In this document: in pieces, positions 26,413 through 34,841 of the stretch
How positions within the stretch are numbered: position 1 is the first letter of the stretch
Layout of the letters: every line of letters begins with the position of its first letter
Assembly (NCBI GenBank): GCA_026003235.1
Contig: BPGW01000001.1
Coordinates: 88,224 to 152,223, forward strand
DNA length: 64,000 nucleotides
Direction: 5' to 3'
Source: Bacteroidia bacterium
GTDB taxonomy: Bacteria > Bacteroidota > Bacteroidia > SpSt-205
Position numbers and translations under genes: made by a program
The notes under the pieces: model-generated
Told to the model about the DNA's origin: nothing
What the model saw: the letters and a program-made list of their open reading frames with translations, nothing else
The model's database searches: none

Positions 26413-28088
26413 GGGCTCTCCCAGACAATGTAACGCTCCCCCTTTTCGTAAGCCCAGATCCGCAGACGATAGCGCTCACAAACAGGGGGAACGGTGTAGC
26501 GGTTCAGAAGACCTTCGTAAGAGCCACCAGGGGCCCTCTCTCGGCTATAGGAAGCAGACAAGGCCGCCAAAAACCGAGCCGCATCGTAGCCTTGAGCATG
26601 GAAGAAAGTGGGAGGCTGGTAGTAAGTGCGGAGCACCTTTTGAGCGAAGGCCCCCCAGCTGCCGCTGTCAGGCAGAAGGGTTTGGGGAACCCACAGGCGT
26701 AGCCGGCGGTAGTCTCGCAGTTGGGTGTGCGCAAGGTTATGCCAAGCTTCCATGCCCACCACAAGAGGGGGCAAGGTATCGCGTCCCAGCTTGTGGAGAA
26801 GGAAGGCCAAGGGCTCTTCCCGCGCCAGGGCTAAAATCAAGGTGTCCACTTGCTTGAGGGAGTCCCGCAGGGTGCTCCAGCGGTGGGTCAGGGCGCTCAG
26901 CTGGGTGGGAATAGGGTAGGTAGGGAGGTAACCGGCCCGTTGGATCCCTTTGGCGAAAGCGGCGGCTTGCGGATCGTCGGCATCGTACAGGCATACCCAC
27001 TGCCCTCTGTAGCGGGAGTCGGAGGAGAACAGGAGTTTACCCAGTTGGACGCCTTGGCATTCGGCGGGAACGGCAAGGGGAAAAGAAAAAGCCCCTTCCG
27101 GATAAGCGGGGTTGATAGGGATGGCGTGCCAGATGCCTTTTCTTGCGCAGAAGTCGGCAATCGGCCGGTTGAGGGACCACGACACTTCCCCTACCACGGC
27201 GTGGGGAGGGGCTGCCTCACATTGGGTTAGAAGCTCCTGTATGCGGAAGGCGCTGCGCTCGCTGTCTTCAACGCGCACTTGCCAGACAGGGTAAGGAGAA
27301 ACGCTCTCCTGCAAGCCCAGTTCAAGGCCCTGCCAAAACTCAAAAAAAGGCGAGGAGCGTTCCTGCGTGGCCATGAGAGGCAGGAGGAGCAAGACTCGGA
27401 AGGTGTCTACCGGCAGCGAATCGGTGAGAGCTTGCCACGTGAGGGAGTCGGGGGGGGGCGTGGTGCAGAGGGTGGCATGCAGGTTCTCTGCCAGCCGCCA
27501 GGCTGGCCACAAGCAGGCTTGCCGGAGGTGGTAGCGCAGCGCAGCCCAGACGTGGGGGTAGAGGATGCCTATGGCGGGGTTTTGCAGGTACTCCCAGAGG
27601 AAGCCGGCCGTAGCTTGCCGGTAGAGAAAGTAAAGGAGGCGCTTTTCGGCCTCGCGGCGAAGGCTCGGGTCGGTGGTGGGGGCTTCCAGTAGGCTGCGCA
27701 GCAGATACAGGCCCTGGGTCCACCTGTCGTGCCGACGCAGCAGCAGGTCGGCGCGTAGGTAAGTGGCCTCCTGTCCGAACGGGGAAAGGGGCGCTCGCTG
27801 CGAGAGAAAATACCAGTGGCGGAGGGCTTCTTCTTCCTGGCCGCTGCGCGCCGCCAGGTGCCCCAGCATCAGGAGGGCTTCGTGCCGGACAGCGCTGTCA
27901 GGGTGTTCGCGAGCCTCCTGCAGGAGCCGCTTGGCGTTGAGGGTGAGGTTTTTTTGGAGGGCCTCGTAGGCCTCGGGCAAAGGAGAGGGCCTTTGCGCCC
28001 AAAGGAAAAGACCCGCTATCCATCCCCAGGCTACCGGTCTCAGGCTACTCCCACTCAATCGTAGCGGGCGGCTTGGTGGAAATATCAT
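26409..28088 (-). CDS. TPR plus periplasmic-binding-protein-like protein
   Basis: About 559 residues. A hydrophobic segment near residues 20-32 ending in Ala-Gln suggests export. Residues about 35-220 hold helical TPR-like repeats. From about 228 a type I periplasmic-binding fold begins (FRVLLLLPLMA), with VVGEVSWSLNRPIADFCA, AIPINPAYPEGAFSFPLAV and a late FHAQGYDAARFLAAL segment, similar to branched-chain amino-acid receptor and LppC-like proteins. The frame overlaps guaA by 44 bases if ATG 28088 is used; TTG 28058 would place the signal sequence at the very N-terminus and may be the true start. Ligand unknown. Confidence 0.7.
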   Translation of the reverse strand: MIFPPSRPLRLSGSSLRPVAWGWIAGLFLWAQRPSPLPEAYEALQKNLTLNAKRLLQEAREHPDSAVRHEALLMLGHLAARSGQEEEALRHWYFLSQRAPLSPFGQEATYLRADLLLRRHDRWTQGLYLLRSLLEAPTTDPSLRREAEKRLLYFLYRQATAGFLWEYLQNPAIGILYPHVWAALRYHLRQACLWPAWRLAENLHATLCTTPPPDSLTWQALTDSLPVDTFRVLLLLPLMATQERSSPFFEFWQGLELGLQESVSPYPVWQVRVEDSERSAFRIQELLTQCEAAPPHAVVGEVSWSLNRPIADFCARKGIWHAIPINPAYPEGAFSFPLAVPAECQGVQLGKLLFSSDSRYRGQWVCLYDADDPQAAAFAKGIQRAGYLPTYPIPTQLSALTHRWSTLRDSLKQVDTLILALAREEPLAFLLHKLGRDTLPPLVVGMEAWHNLAHTQLRDYRRLRLWVPQTLLPDSGSWGAFAQKVLRTYYQPPTFFHAQGYDAARFLAALSASYSRERAPGGSYEGLLNRYTVPPVCERYRLRIWAYEKGERYIVWESP

Positions 28089-29559
28089 ACACGACGCGAG
28101 TGATGTCGGGCACTTCGGCTAAGATGCGGCGGGCGGCTTCGGTAAGGACCTCGTAAGGTAGGAAAGTAGGAGCGGCCGTCATGCCGTCGGTGCTGTCTAC
28201 AGCCCGCAGCGCAATGATTTCGCCATACGATCGGTTGTCTCCGCTGACCCCTACGGTGCGTTGGGGCACCAGTACGGCGAAGGCCTGCCAGGTGCGGGTG
28301 TACCACCCGGCCCTCTGGAGGGTCTCTAAAAAAAGCTGATCGGCCTTTTGCAGTCGGACCACGCGCTCGGGGGTCACTTCGCCCAGAATACGCACCGCCA
28401 ACCCCGGCCCAGGAAAAGGATGCCGTTCTAAAAAAGAAGTGGGCAGTCCCAACCGCGCACCCAGCGCCCGCACTTCATCCTTGAAAAACCGGCGCAAAGG
28501 CTCTACCAGCTGCAGCGAGAGCTTGTCTGGAAGACCCCCTACATTGTGGTGAGACTTGATTTTTGCGGAAACGCCTGCCCCACTTTCTACCACATCAGGG
28601 TAAATGGTACCCTGCACCAGATAACGCACATCAGGGCGTTGGCGAGCTTCCTCCTCAAAAATCTCTATAAAGATGCGGCCTATAATTTGTCTTTTTTTTT
28701 CGGGTTCGGTTACGCCTTTCAACGCCGAAAAAAAGCGGTCCTGGGCCTCTATGACGGTCACAGGCAAGTCTACGCTTTTGTAGGCAGCGAGCACTTGGTT
28801 TTTTTCCTCGGCGCGCAAAAGGCCCGTATCTACAAAGAGCCCATGGAACCGCTCGCCTATGGCGCGATGAACCAAAAGCGCTGCCACCGTGGAATCAATC
28901 CCTCCCGAAAGGGCGCAGAGGGCCTGCCCCGTAGGCATGGCCTGGCGCAGCTCCGCAACTAAGGTCTCTATTTCATCTTCGGGCCGCCAGGACCCAGAAA
29001 AGCCGCATAGGTGATAGAGAAAATTTTGTAGGAGGGCCTTCCCGTAGGTGGTGTGGGCTACCTCGGGGTGAAACTGAACCGCGTAGAGCTGGCGGGCTGG
29101 GTCTTCGTACGCTGCGAAGGGGATCTTATCGGTGCGGGCGGTGGGCAAGGCCCCCTTAGGAAGGGCTGTGATGGTGTCGCTGTGGCTCATCCAGACCTGA
29201 GAGCGAGAGGGAATGCCCTTCCAGAGGGGAGAGTCGGGTTCCAACACCGTTACTTCGGCGGGGCCGAACTCCCGGGCGTGGCTTTCGGCCACCGCGCCCC
29301 CACCGTGGGCAGCCAGCCACTGGGCACTGTAGCAGATAGCCAGCGCCGGCCTCTGCCCTATCCACGACGCAGGCAAAGGCGGCCCTTCCGAGACCGAAGC
29401 GTAACTGCCCGAAAAAATAACCCCCCTCACCTCGGGGGGGACCTCAGGAGGGCAGCTATGCCAAGGCAGAAGCTCCGCATACACGCCCAGCTCTCGCGCC
29501 CGTCGCACGAGAAGCAGGCTATACTGGGACCCAAAGTCTACGACCCAGAGTTTCTCCAC
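28045..29559 (-). CDS. guaA: GMP synthase (glutamine-hydrolysing)
   Basis: 504 residues. Makes GMP from XMP. The class I amidotransferase domain has the nucleophile in AICYSAQWLAAHGG and a later QFHPEVAHT motif; the synthetase domain has the PP-loop ALSGGIDSTVAALLV and ends in the canonical PPATIEWE. The sequence around the catalytic cysteine, CYSAQ, differs from the usual CYGMQ. Starts three bases after the SOD stop, making it the second gene of sod-guaA-PBP-thiF. Confidence 0.97.
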   Translation of the reverse strand: MEKLWVVDFGSQYSLLLVRRARELGVYAELLPWHSCPPEVPPEVRGVIFSGSYASVSEGPPLPASWIGQRPALAICYSAQWLAAHGGGAVAESHAREFGPAEVTVLEPDSPLWKGIPSRSQVWMSHSDTITALPKGALPTARTDKIPFAAYEDPARQLYAVQFHPEVAHTTYGKALLQNFLYHLCGFSGSWRPEDEIETLVAELRQAMPTGQALCALSGGIDSTVAALLVHRAIGERFHGLFVDTGLLRAEEKNQVLAAYKSVDLPVTVIEAQDRFFSALKGVTEPEKKRQIIGRIFIEIFEEEARQRPDVRYLVQGTIYPDVVESGAGVSAKIKSHHNVGGLPDKLSLQLVEPLRRFFKDEVRALGARLGLPTSFLERHPFPGPGLAVRILGEVTPERVVRLQKADQLFLETLQRAGWYTRTWQAFAVLVPQRTVGVSGDNRSYGEIIALRAVDSTDGMTAAPTFLPYEVLTEAARRILAEVPDITRVVYDISTKPPATIEWE

Positions 29560-29562
29560 GAT

Positions 29563-30186
29563 TTACGACTGCGCAGCCTGGAAGTGTTCTTCGGCTTTTT
29601 CCCAGTTCACCACGTTCCACCAGGCTTTGATGTAGTCGCCGCGGCGGTTCTGGTAGCGCAAGTAGTAAGCGTGCTCCCACACATCCAGGCCGAGGATAGG
29701 CTTGCCGCGAAATTCGCTGATGTCCATGAGGGGGTTATCTTGGTTGGGGGTGGAGCCGATGGCGAGCTGGCCGTTTTGCCAGACCAGCCAAGCCCACCCC
29801 GAGCCAAAGCGGCCCAACGCCGCCGCCGTGAACTTTTCCTGGAAAGCCTCAAAGCTGCCAAACGCCGCTTTTATGGCCTCAGCCAGTCGGCCTACCGGTT
29901 TGCCGGGACTTTTAGCCGTGAGAAGCGGCCAGAAAAAGCTGTGGTTCCAATGCCCGCCCCCATTGTTGCGTACGGCGGTGCGAATGTCCTCCGGAAGCTT
30001 GGAAAGGCTGCCTAAAATCTCCTCCAAGGGTTTGGCGGCCCAGTCGGGGTACTTCTCCAGCGCAGCCTTGAGGTTATTGAGGTAGGTGCCGTGGTGTTTC
30101 TGGTGGTGGATCTCCATGGTTTGGGCGTCTATGTGCGGTTCCAGCGCGTCGTACGGGTAAGGCAGGTTTGGCAGGACAAACTCCAT
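29563..30186 (-). CDS. Superoxide dismutase, Mn/Fe family
   Basis: 207 residues. Metal ligands are H27 (MEIHHQKHH), H82 (WNHSFFW), D168 and H172 (DVWEHAYYL). Gly-rich GGGHWNH and the Q149 context NQDNPL favour manganese or cambialistic use over strict iron. No signal peptide, so cytoplasmic. The open frame can start at TTG 30201, but those codons are the TATCTTTG promoter element; ATG 30186, four bases after it, is the real start and gives the standard N-terminus. Heads the operon with guaA. Confidence 0.95.
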   Translation of the reverse strand: MEFVLPNLPYPYDALEPHIDAQTMEIHHQKHHGTYLNNLKAALEKYPDWAAKPLEEILGSLSKLPEDIRTAVRNNGGGHWNHSFFWPLLTAKSPGKPVGRLAEAIKAAFGSFEAFQEKFTAAALGRFGSGWAWLVWQNGQLAIGSTPNQDNPLMDISEFRGKPILGLDVWEHAYYLRYQNRRGDYIKAWWNVVNWEKAEEHFQAAQS

Positions 30187-30190
30187 GCCG

Positions 30191-30198
30191 CAAAGATA
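30191..30198 (-). promoter_or_regulatory. Putative -7 element for sod-guaA operon
   Basis: Minus-strand TATCTTTG, exact match, four bases before ATG 30186. Confidence 0.65.
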
Positions 30199-30223
30199 CA
30201 ACCTTTAGGCGATAGGGTTTTTT

Positions 30224-30231
30224 TTGTTTTG
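30224..30231 (+). promoter_or_regulatory. Possible -7 element for the photolyase gene
   Basis: TTGTTTTG, one mismatch to TAnnTTTG, six bases before the GTG at 30238. Confidence 0.4.
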
Positions 30232-30237
30232 CAGGTA

Positions 30238-31719
30238 GTGGCTGCTCGCGTAGCTATCTGGCTGTTGAACGACCTACGGCTGCACGACCATCCCGCTCTC
30301 CATGCGGCGCTGCGTACCCAGCCTGAAGAGGTAGACTTTGTGTATGTGTGGGGCCCGCCCAGTGTAGCGTGGGGGGAGCGGTCGTATAAGCCCCTTCTGC
30401 CGGAGTCTCGCCCCCGCATCAGCCCTGCCCGGGAACGTTTCCTGGTGGAGTCGCTTTTAGACTTGGCGCAGCGGGTTCGGCTCACCATCTTGGAGGGGGA
30501 GCCGCATCGGGTCTTGCCCGAATGGGCCCAGCACAAGGGGGTGGTGGCCCTCTACGCCCACCGCGAAGGGGCCCCCGAAGAAGAAGCGTACCAACAGGCC
30601 GTAGCCCAAGCCCTGGCCAGGCGAGGCATCGCCTTTCACCTCTTGGAGGCCAATGCCCTTTACGAGCAGGCCCAGCTGCCGTTTCCCCTGGAAGGGCTGC
30701 CGTTGCTTTTCACGCGGTTTCGGCAGCTGGTGGAGCGCAGCGTAGAGGTCAAGTGGCCGTTGCCGGCGCCGGCCAGCCTCCCTTCTCCCCCAGAACCCCA
30801 AACCATAGCGTGGCTGCGCCATCGGCTCCAACAGCTCCCTACCCCTTCCCCTCAGAGCTTTCCTTTTCAGGGAGGGGAAACCGCCGGCCAAAAGTGGGTC
30901 AAAACCTACTTTGACGGGCCGGTTTTCACCTACCAGCAGACCCGCAATGGCTTTGTAGGCCCGACTTTTAGCAGCCACTTCTCGCCTTGGCTGGCGTTGG
31001 GCTGCGTTTCTCCCCGGTGGGTGTATGCAGCCCTTCGTCAGGCCGAAAAGACCCACGGCGCCAACGACTCTACCTATGCCCTCTTCTTAGAACTCCTTTG
31101 GAGGGAGTATTTCCGCTGGCTTGGGGCTCGGTTCGGCGCGAAGGTTTTCTTGCCAGGCGGCATTCGGGGCTATAAGCTGCCCTGGAAGCAAGAAGAGCGC
31201 CTCTACCGCGCCTGGACCGAAGGACGCACCGGCTACCCCATCGTAGATGCAGCCATGCGCGAACTGGCCACCACCGGCTGGACTTCCAACCGCGCCCGCC
31301 AAATCGTCGCCAGCTTCTTCACCAAAAACCTCTTCCTGGACTGGCGCTGGGGAGCCTCCTACTTTGAGACCCAGCTCATAGACTACGATGTGTACAGCAA
31401 CTGGGGCAATTGGCTTTATCAAGCGGGGGTGGGAACCGATGGGCGGGGGTTTCGGTGGTTTGACCCGGTGCGGCAGGCCAAACTTTACGATCCTCGGGGC
31501 GAGTTTATTCGGTTGTGGGTGCCGGAGCTGCGCCCGCTTTCGGTGCCGCGGATTTTCATGCCGGAAGCGGCTGTGCGGGGAGCTTTGGGCTACCCGGAGC
31601 CCATTGTAGACTGGAAGCAGAGCCTGGCTTACGCCAAAGACACCTACTGGCGCACGGCGAAGGGCCCGCCCACCGGCACCCGCCGCTTGGCTCTTTTTGA
31701 AGAGGAAAACGAGCCATAG
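30238..31719 (+). CDS. Cryptochrome/photolyase, CRY-DASH-like
   Basis: 493 residues from GTG 30238. The N-terminal photolyase domain begins VAIWLLNDLRLHDHPAL. The FAD domain is strongly conserved: LLWREYFRWLGARFG, GRTGYPIVDAAMREL, TGWTSNRARQIVASFFTKNL, IDYDVYSNWGNWLYQAG and YDPRGEFIRLWVPEL. This pattern, with no long C-terminal extension, suits the CRY-DASH/photolyase group and a light-driven DNA-repair or blue-light-sensing role. The open frame extends back to 30091 across the sod gene, which is spurious. The start assignment rests on N-terminal homology and the weak -7 element. Confidence 0.85.
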   Translation: MAARVAIWLLNDLRLHDHPALHAALRTQPEEVDFVYVWGPPSVAWGERSYKPLLPESRPRISPARERFLVESLLDLAQRVRLTILEGEPHRVLPEWAQHKGVVALYAHREGAPEEEAYQQAVAQALARRGIAFHLLEANALYEQAQLPFPLEGLPLLFTRFRQLVERSVEVKWPLPAPASLPSPPEPQTIAWLRHRLQQLPTPSPQSFPFQGGETAGQKWVKTYFDGPVFTYQQTRNGFVGPTFSSHFSPWLALGCVSPRWVYAALRQAEKTHGANDSTYALFLELLWREYFRWLGARFGAKVFLPGGIRGYKLPWKQEERLYRAWTEGRTGYPIVDAAMRELATTGWTSNRARQIVASFFTKNLFLDWRWGASYFETQLIDYDVYSNWGNWLYQAGVGTDGRGFRWFDPVRQAKLYDPRGEFIRLWVPELRPLSVPRIFMPEAAVRGALGYPEPIVDWKQSLAYAKDTYWRTAKGPPTGTRRLALFEEENEP

Positions 31720-31742
31720 AGCAGGAGCAGAGGATTTTTCTT

Positions 31743-31750
31743 TACTTTTG
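31743..31750 (+). promoter_or_regulatory. Putative -7 element for the SDGG-repeat gene
   Basis: TACTTTTG, exact match, four bases before ATG 31755. Confidence 0.6.
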
Positions 31751-31754
31751 CGGC

Positions 31755-32931
31755 ATGCGAGTGGTTGTAGCTTTGGCGGTCGTGGGCTGCACCATGGCAC
31801 AGCCTATAACCTTCCAGCGGACCTTCGGGGGGGGGGAGCTGATGAGGGCTACTCCATTATACACACTTCGGATGGGGGGTATGCGATTGTGGGGACCACG
31901 GGGTCGTTTGGGACTGGAGAGGAGGATACGGATGTGTATGTGCTCAAGCTGGATCAAGCTGGGGAGGTTCAGTGGGAGCGCGTGTTCGGTGGGAGCAAGT
32001 GGGATGTAGGCTCCTCCATTATACAGACTTCGGATGGGGGGTATGCGATTGTGGGGAGCTACGGCTTCGTTTGGGTCTGGCGAGATGGACGGGTTCAGGA
32101 CAGATGTGTATGTGCTTAAGTTGGATGGGTCTGGGAATCTTCAGTGGATGCGTACCATACCCGCAGAGGGTAAGATGGGAGCTGTGGGTCACTCCATTGT
32201 TCAGACTTCGGATGGGGGCTATGCGATTGCGGGCACGGCATATGGAGTAGGAGACTATATGGAACGATGTCCATGTAATCAAGCTGGGGGCAGGTGGCAA
32301 TATTCAGTGGCAGCGTATGCTTGATTGGGGTGGGGATGATAGGGGCCATTCTATTATTCAGACTTCAGATGGAGGGTATGTGGTTGTGGGTGAACCATAC
32401 TGGGCTGCCCCACGGGTATGTGGCCAAGCTGGATAGGGCTGGGAATGTCCAGTGGGAGCACTCCATTGGAGAGCCTGGGTCAGAGATTTTCTCCCATGCT
32501 TATTCCATTACTCCGGTTTCGGATGGAGGTTATGTGGTTTTGGGGGACATAATCCACTTTGGGGCCGGGGAAGGCGGTGTGTATGTAATCAAGTTGAGTA
32601 ACGAGGGGAAAGTCCAGTGGGAGCGGACGTTGGGGGGAGAGGATGCAGGGGCTACTCCATTATACAGACTTCGGATGGGGGCTATGCGGTTGCGGGGATG
32701 ACGGAGTCGTCTGAGGATAGGGACACAGACGTGTGTGTGCTCAAGTTGGATCAAGCTGGGCGGGTTCAGTGGGAGCGCACGTTTGGCGGGAGCAAGAATG
32801 ATGAAGGCTGCTCCATTGTACAGACTTCGGATGGGGGCTATGCGATTGTGGGGACGACGGAGTCGTTTGGGTCTGGAGGGAAGGACATCTATGTGCTCAA
32901 GCTGGATGCGGACGGGCAGCTGAGGAAGTAA
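31755..32931 (+). pseudogene. Secreted SDGG-repeat (beta-propeller-like) protein, multiply frameshifted
   Basis: A signal peptide (MRVVVALAVVGCTMAQP) is followed by about six repeats of roughly 50-55 residues with the core S-I-I-Q-T-S-D-G-G-Y-A-I-V-G, then DVYVLKLD and G-x-x-QWER. The repeats are spread over all three plus-strand frames, so at least five shifts are needed to read through. The first falls in a run of ten G at 31827-31836, where eleven G would restore the frame with standard repeat length. Others are near 32052, 32265, 32395 and 32640. It ends in DGQLRK, with no C-terminal sorting domain visible. Promoter and signal peptide are intact. Confidence 0.75.
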
Positions 32932-33170
32932 AGCGTCAGGGCGTGGTGGGGGATGAGCTTGGAAGGGGGCGGCCAGTATTTGTTTAGGTAGGATCGTGGG
33001 CGTTTTGGTTTTCAGAAAGAAGCGATCGGGGAGCTTGCGGCAGCGGCGGGTTGGGCTCCTCCTGACGTGGGGGAGGCCGAGCCCCTCCCTGAGGTTACCG
33101 TTAGGCGTCAGCTGGTGCTTGGTAAGAGTCAGTCCTTCAGACCCTCCTCTTCTCAAGCTCTCGCGGGGCG
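32932..33170. other. Intergenic stretch before the carotenoid operon, nothing recognised
   Basis: About 240 bases. No convincing coding frame, hairpin terminator or TAnnTTTG element adjacent to the next start was found. It may hold a promoter of another type for the carotenoid operon or remnants of the repeat gene. Confidence 0.4.
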
Positions 33171-34841
33171 ATGATCAGGCTTTCTAAAGGAGTGCCCTTC
33201 ACCTCCGAGGCTTTGCCCTTTCCTTCGCAGGCGCTGAGGGCGTCGTACGCTGAGGCGCGTCGCCTGACTCGGCGCTATGCCCGAACTTTTTACTTTGCCT
33301 CGCATGGGCTGGATGCTGGGCGCCGATGGGCCTCGTATGCGGTGTACGCCTTTTGTCGGGCGGCGGATCAGGTGGCGGATGAGCCGGGTCCTGACCCCCA
33401 GGGAGAGCTCCTTCGGCTGCGAGCCCTCCTAACCCAGCCCGAAGCGCACCTGGCGCTTTACCCCTGGGCGCTCGCCTGGTGGGATACGGTCCAACGGTAT
33501 GGGATCCCCCTGCAGCTCTTTGAGGAACTCTTGCGGGGGGTAGAGATGGATTTCACCCAAACCCGTTACGAAACTTTTGAGGAGCTTCGCCTGTATTGTT
33601 ACCGGGTGGCGTCGGTGGTTGGGCTGATGATGGTCTACATTTTGGGGTTTGAGGACGAGAAGGCCTTTTACTATGCGGAGCGGTTGGGTCTGGCGATGCA
33701 GCTCACCAATATTGTGCGGGATGTGGGCGAAGACTGGGAGCGAGGTCGGGTATACCTCCCGCAGGAGGAGCTTCGGCGTTTTGGTTGCGACGAAGCGGAC
33801 CTGGCGCAGAAAACCTACACGCCCGCTTACCGGGCGTTGATGGCGTTCCAGGTGGAACGCGCCCGGGCCTTCTACCGGGAAGGGCTGGAAGGGCTGAAGT
33901 ACCTCCCTTCTTTGCCTGCGCGTCTTACGGTTCGGAGCATGGCTTCGCTGTATGCAGGCATCCTTGACCGGCTGGAAGCGGAGGGGTTCCCCAACCTGCA
34001 TAAGCGGGTGTATGTGCCCCTTTGGCGCAAAGTCTTTTTGGCTGCCCAGCAAGGGGCCTTGGAACTGCGAGAAGTGGCTCAGCGGGTAAGCATGCGGTAT
34101 GCGAGGTGGGGGTTGGTAGGGCTGCTGGGCTTGACGGCTTCGGCCCTTGTGTCGCTATATACGGGGCTCTTTGCGGAATGGCGCTGGATGGATAGCCTTT
34201 ATCTCTTTGTGTGGGAGGCCGTGGTGCTGGGGTTAGCGCTGCAGGCCAGAGGGAGCCTGCGCTCTTTTTTGGTGGGGGCGTTGGCCGGCGGCGCCGCAGA
34301 AGTCATCGGGGTTCACACGGGCTGGCCTTTCGGCCTGTACCACTACACCGCTGTGCTGCAGCCGCAGTGGGCTGGGGTGCCGGTGGTGATACCGCTGGCG
34401 TGGGGCGCGCTCATTCTGTATGCGGCAGGGATGGGCCCCGGAAAGACTCGTCTGGGACGCGCGGGCTGGGCAGCCCTGCTGGTTACGGGCATAGATGTGC
34501 TGCTGGAGCCTTTTGCCACGGCGGGGCGAGGCTACTGGGTCTGGGCAAACGGCGTCATCCCTTGGAGCAATTACCTCAGTTGGGCCTTTCTCAGCGGAGG
34601 GATAGTCGCCTTGCTGCCCTACCCGCTTCGGTTTTCTCCTGCGGTGGCCCGTGGACTGAGCGCTGCCGTGGGCTGTCTGGTTCTTCTTGTGGGGTCTTTT
34701 GCGTGGAGGCAGGGACCCTTAGAGAGCGCCGCGGCGGGGAGCCTCCTGGTTGGCTTAAGCCTTTTGTGGGGCTTCTTGGCCAGCTGGCGAGGCCGGCTAA
34801 ACTCCTCTTTTTGGCCATGGCGGTTTCGGTGGCCGTCGTAG
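33171..34841 (+). CDS. Phytoene synthase fused to CruF-like (DUF422) carotenoid hydratase
   Basis: 556 residues in one uninterrupted frame. Residues about 20-300 are a squalene/phytoene synthase with both aspartate motifs, D66-x3-D70 (AADQVADEP) and D184-x3-D188 (RDVGEDWERGRVYLP), joining two geranylgeranyl diphosphates into phytoene. From about 308 the protein becomes a multi-helix membrane domain with EVIGVHTGWPFGLYHY and GVPVVIPLAWGALI, the signature of the DUF422/CruF family that hydrates the terminal double bond of acyclic carotenoids. It heads the carotenoid operon and overlaps the next gene by 25 bases. No -7 element was seen at its start. Confidence 0.85.
   Translation: MIRLSKGVPFTSEALPFPSQALRASYAEARRLTRRYARTFYFASHGLDAGRRWASYAVYAFCRAADQVADEPGPDPQGELLRLRALLTQPEAHLALYPWALAWWDTVQRYGIPLQLFEELLRGVEMDFTQTRYETFEELRLYCYRVASVVGLMMVYILGFEDEKAFYYAERLGLAMQLTNIVRDVGEDWERGRVYLPQEELRRFGCDEADLAQKTYTPAYRALMAFQVERARAFYREGLEGLKYLPSLPARLTVRSMASLYAGILDRLEAEGFPNLHKRVYVPLWRKVFLAAQQGALELREVAQRVSMRYARWGLVGLLGLTASALVSLYTGLFAEWRWMDSLYLFVWEAVVLGLALQARGSLRSFLVGALAGGAAEVIGVHTGWPFGLYHYTAVLQPQWAGVPVVIPLAWGALILYAAGMGPGKTRLGRAGWAALLVTGIDVLLEPFATAGRGYWVWANGVIPWSNYLSWAFLSGGIVALLPYPLRFSPAVARGLSAAVGCLVLLVGSFAWRQGPLESAAAGSLLVGLSLLWGFLASWRGRLNSSFWPWRFRWPS

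Noticed and set aside
30091-30237. Upstream extension of the photolyase frame
   Set aside because: It runs antisense through the sod start region. Family homology begins at VAARVAIWLL.
31755-32931. Programmed frameshifting to read the whole SDGG-repeat gene
   Set aside because: At least five shifts of differing direction would be needed, and only the G10 site has a plausible slippery sequence.
32996-33187. Possible small gene before the carotenoid operon
   Set aside because: No homology, basic low-complexity translation, no promoter element at its start, and it overlaps the phytoene synthase start.
34211-34816. Long upstream extension of the CrtD-like frame (about 200 codons)
   Set aside because: It overlaps the well-supported fusion protein in another frame, has low-complexity Gly/Arg composition and no homology. 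The FAD motif begins right after ATG 34817.
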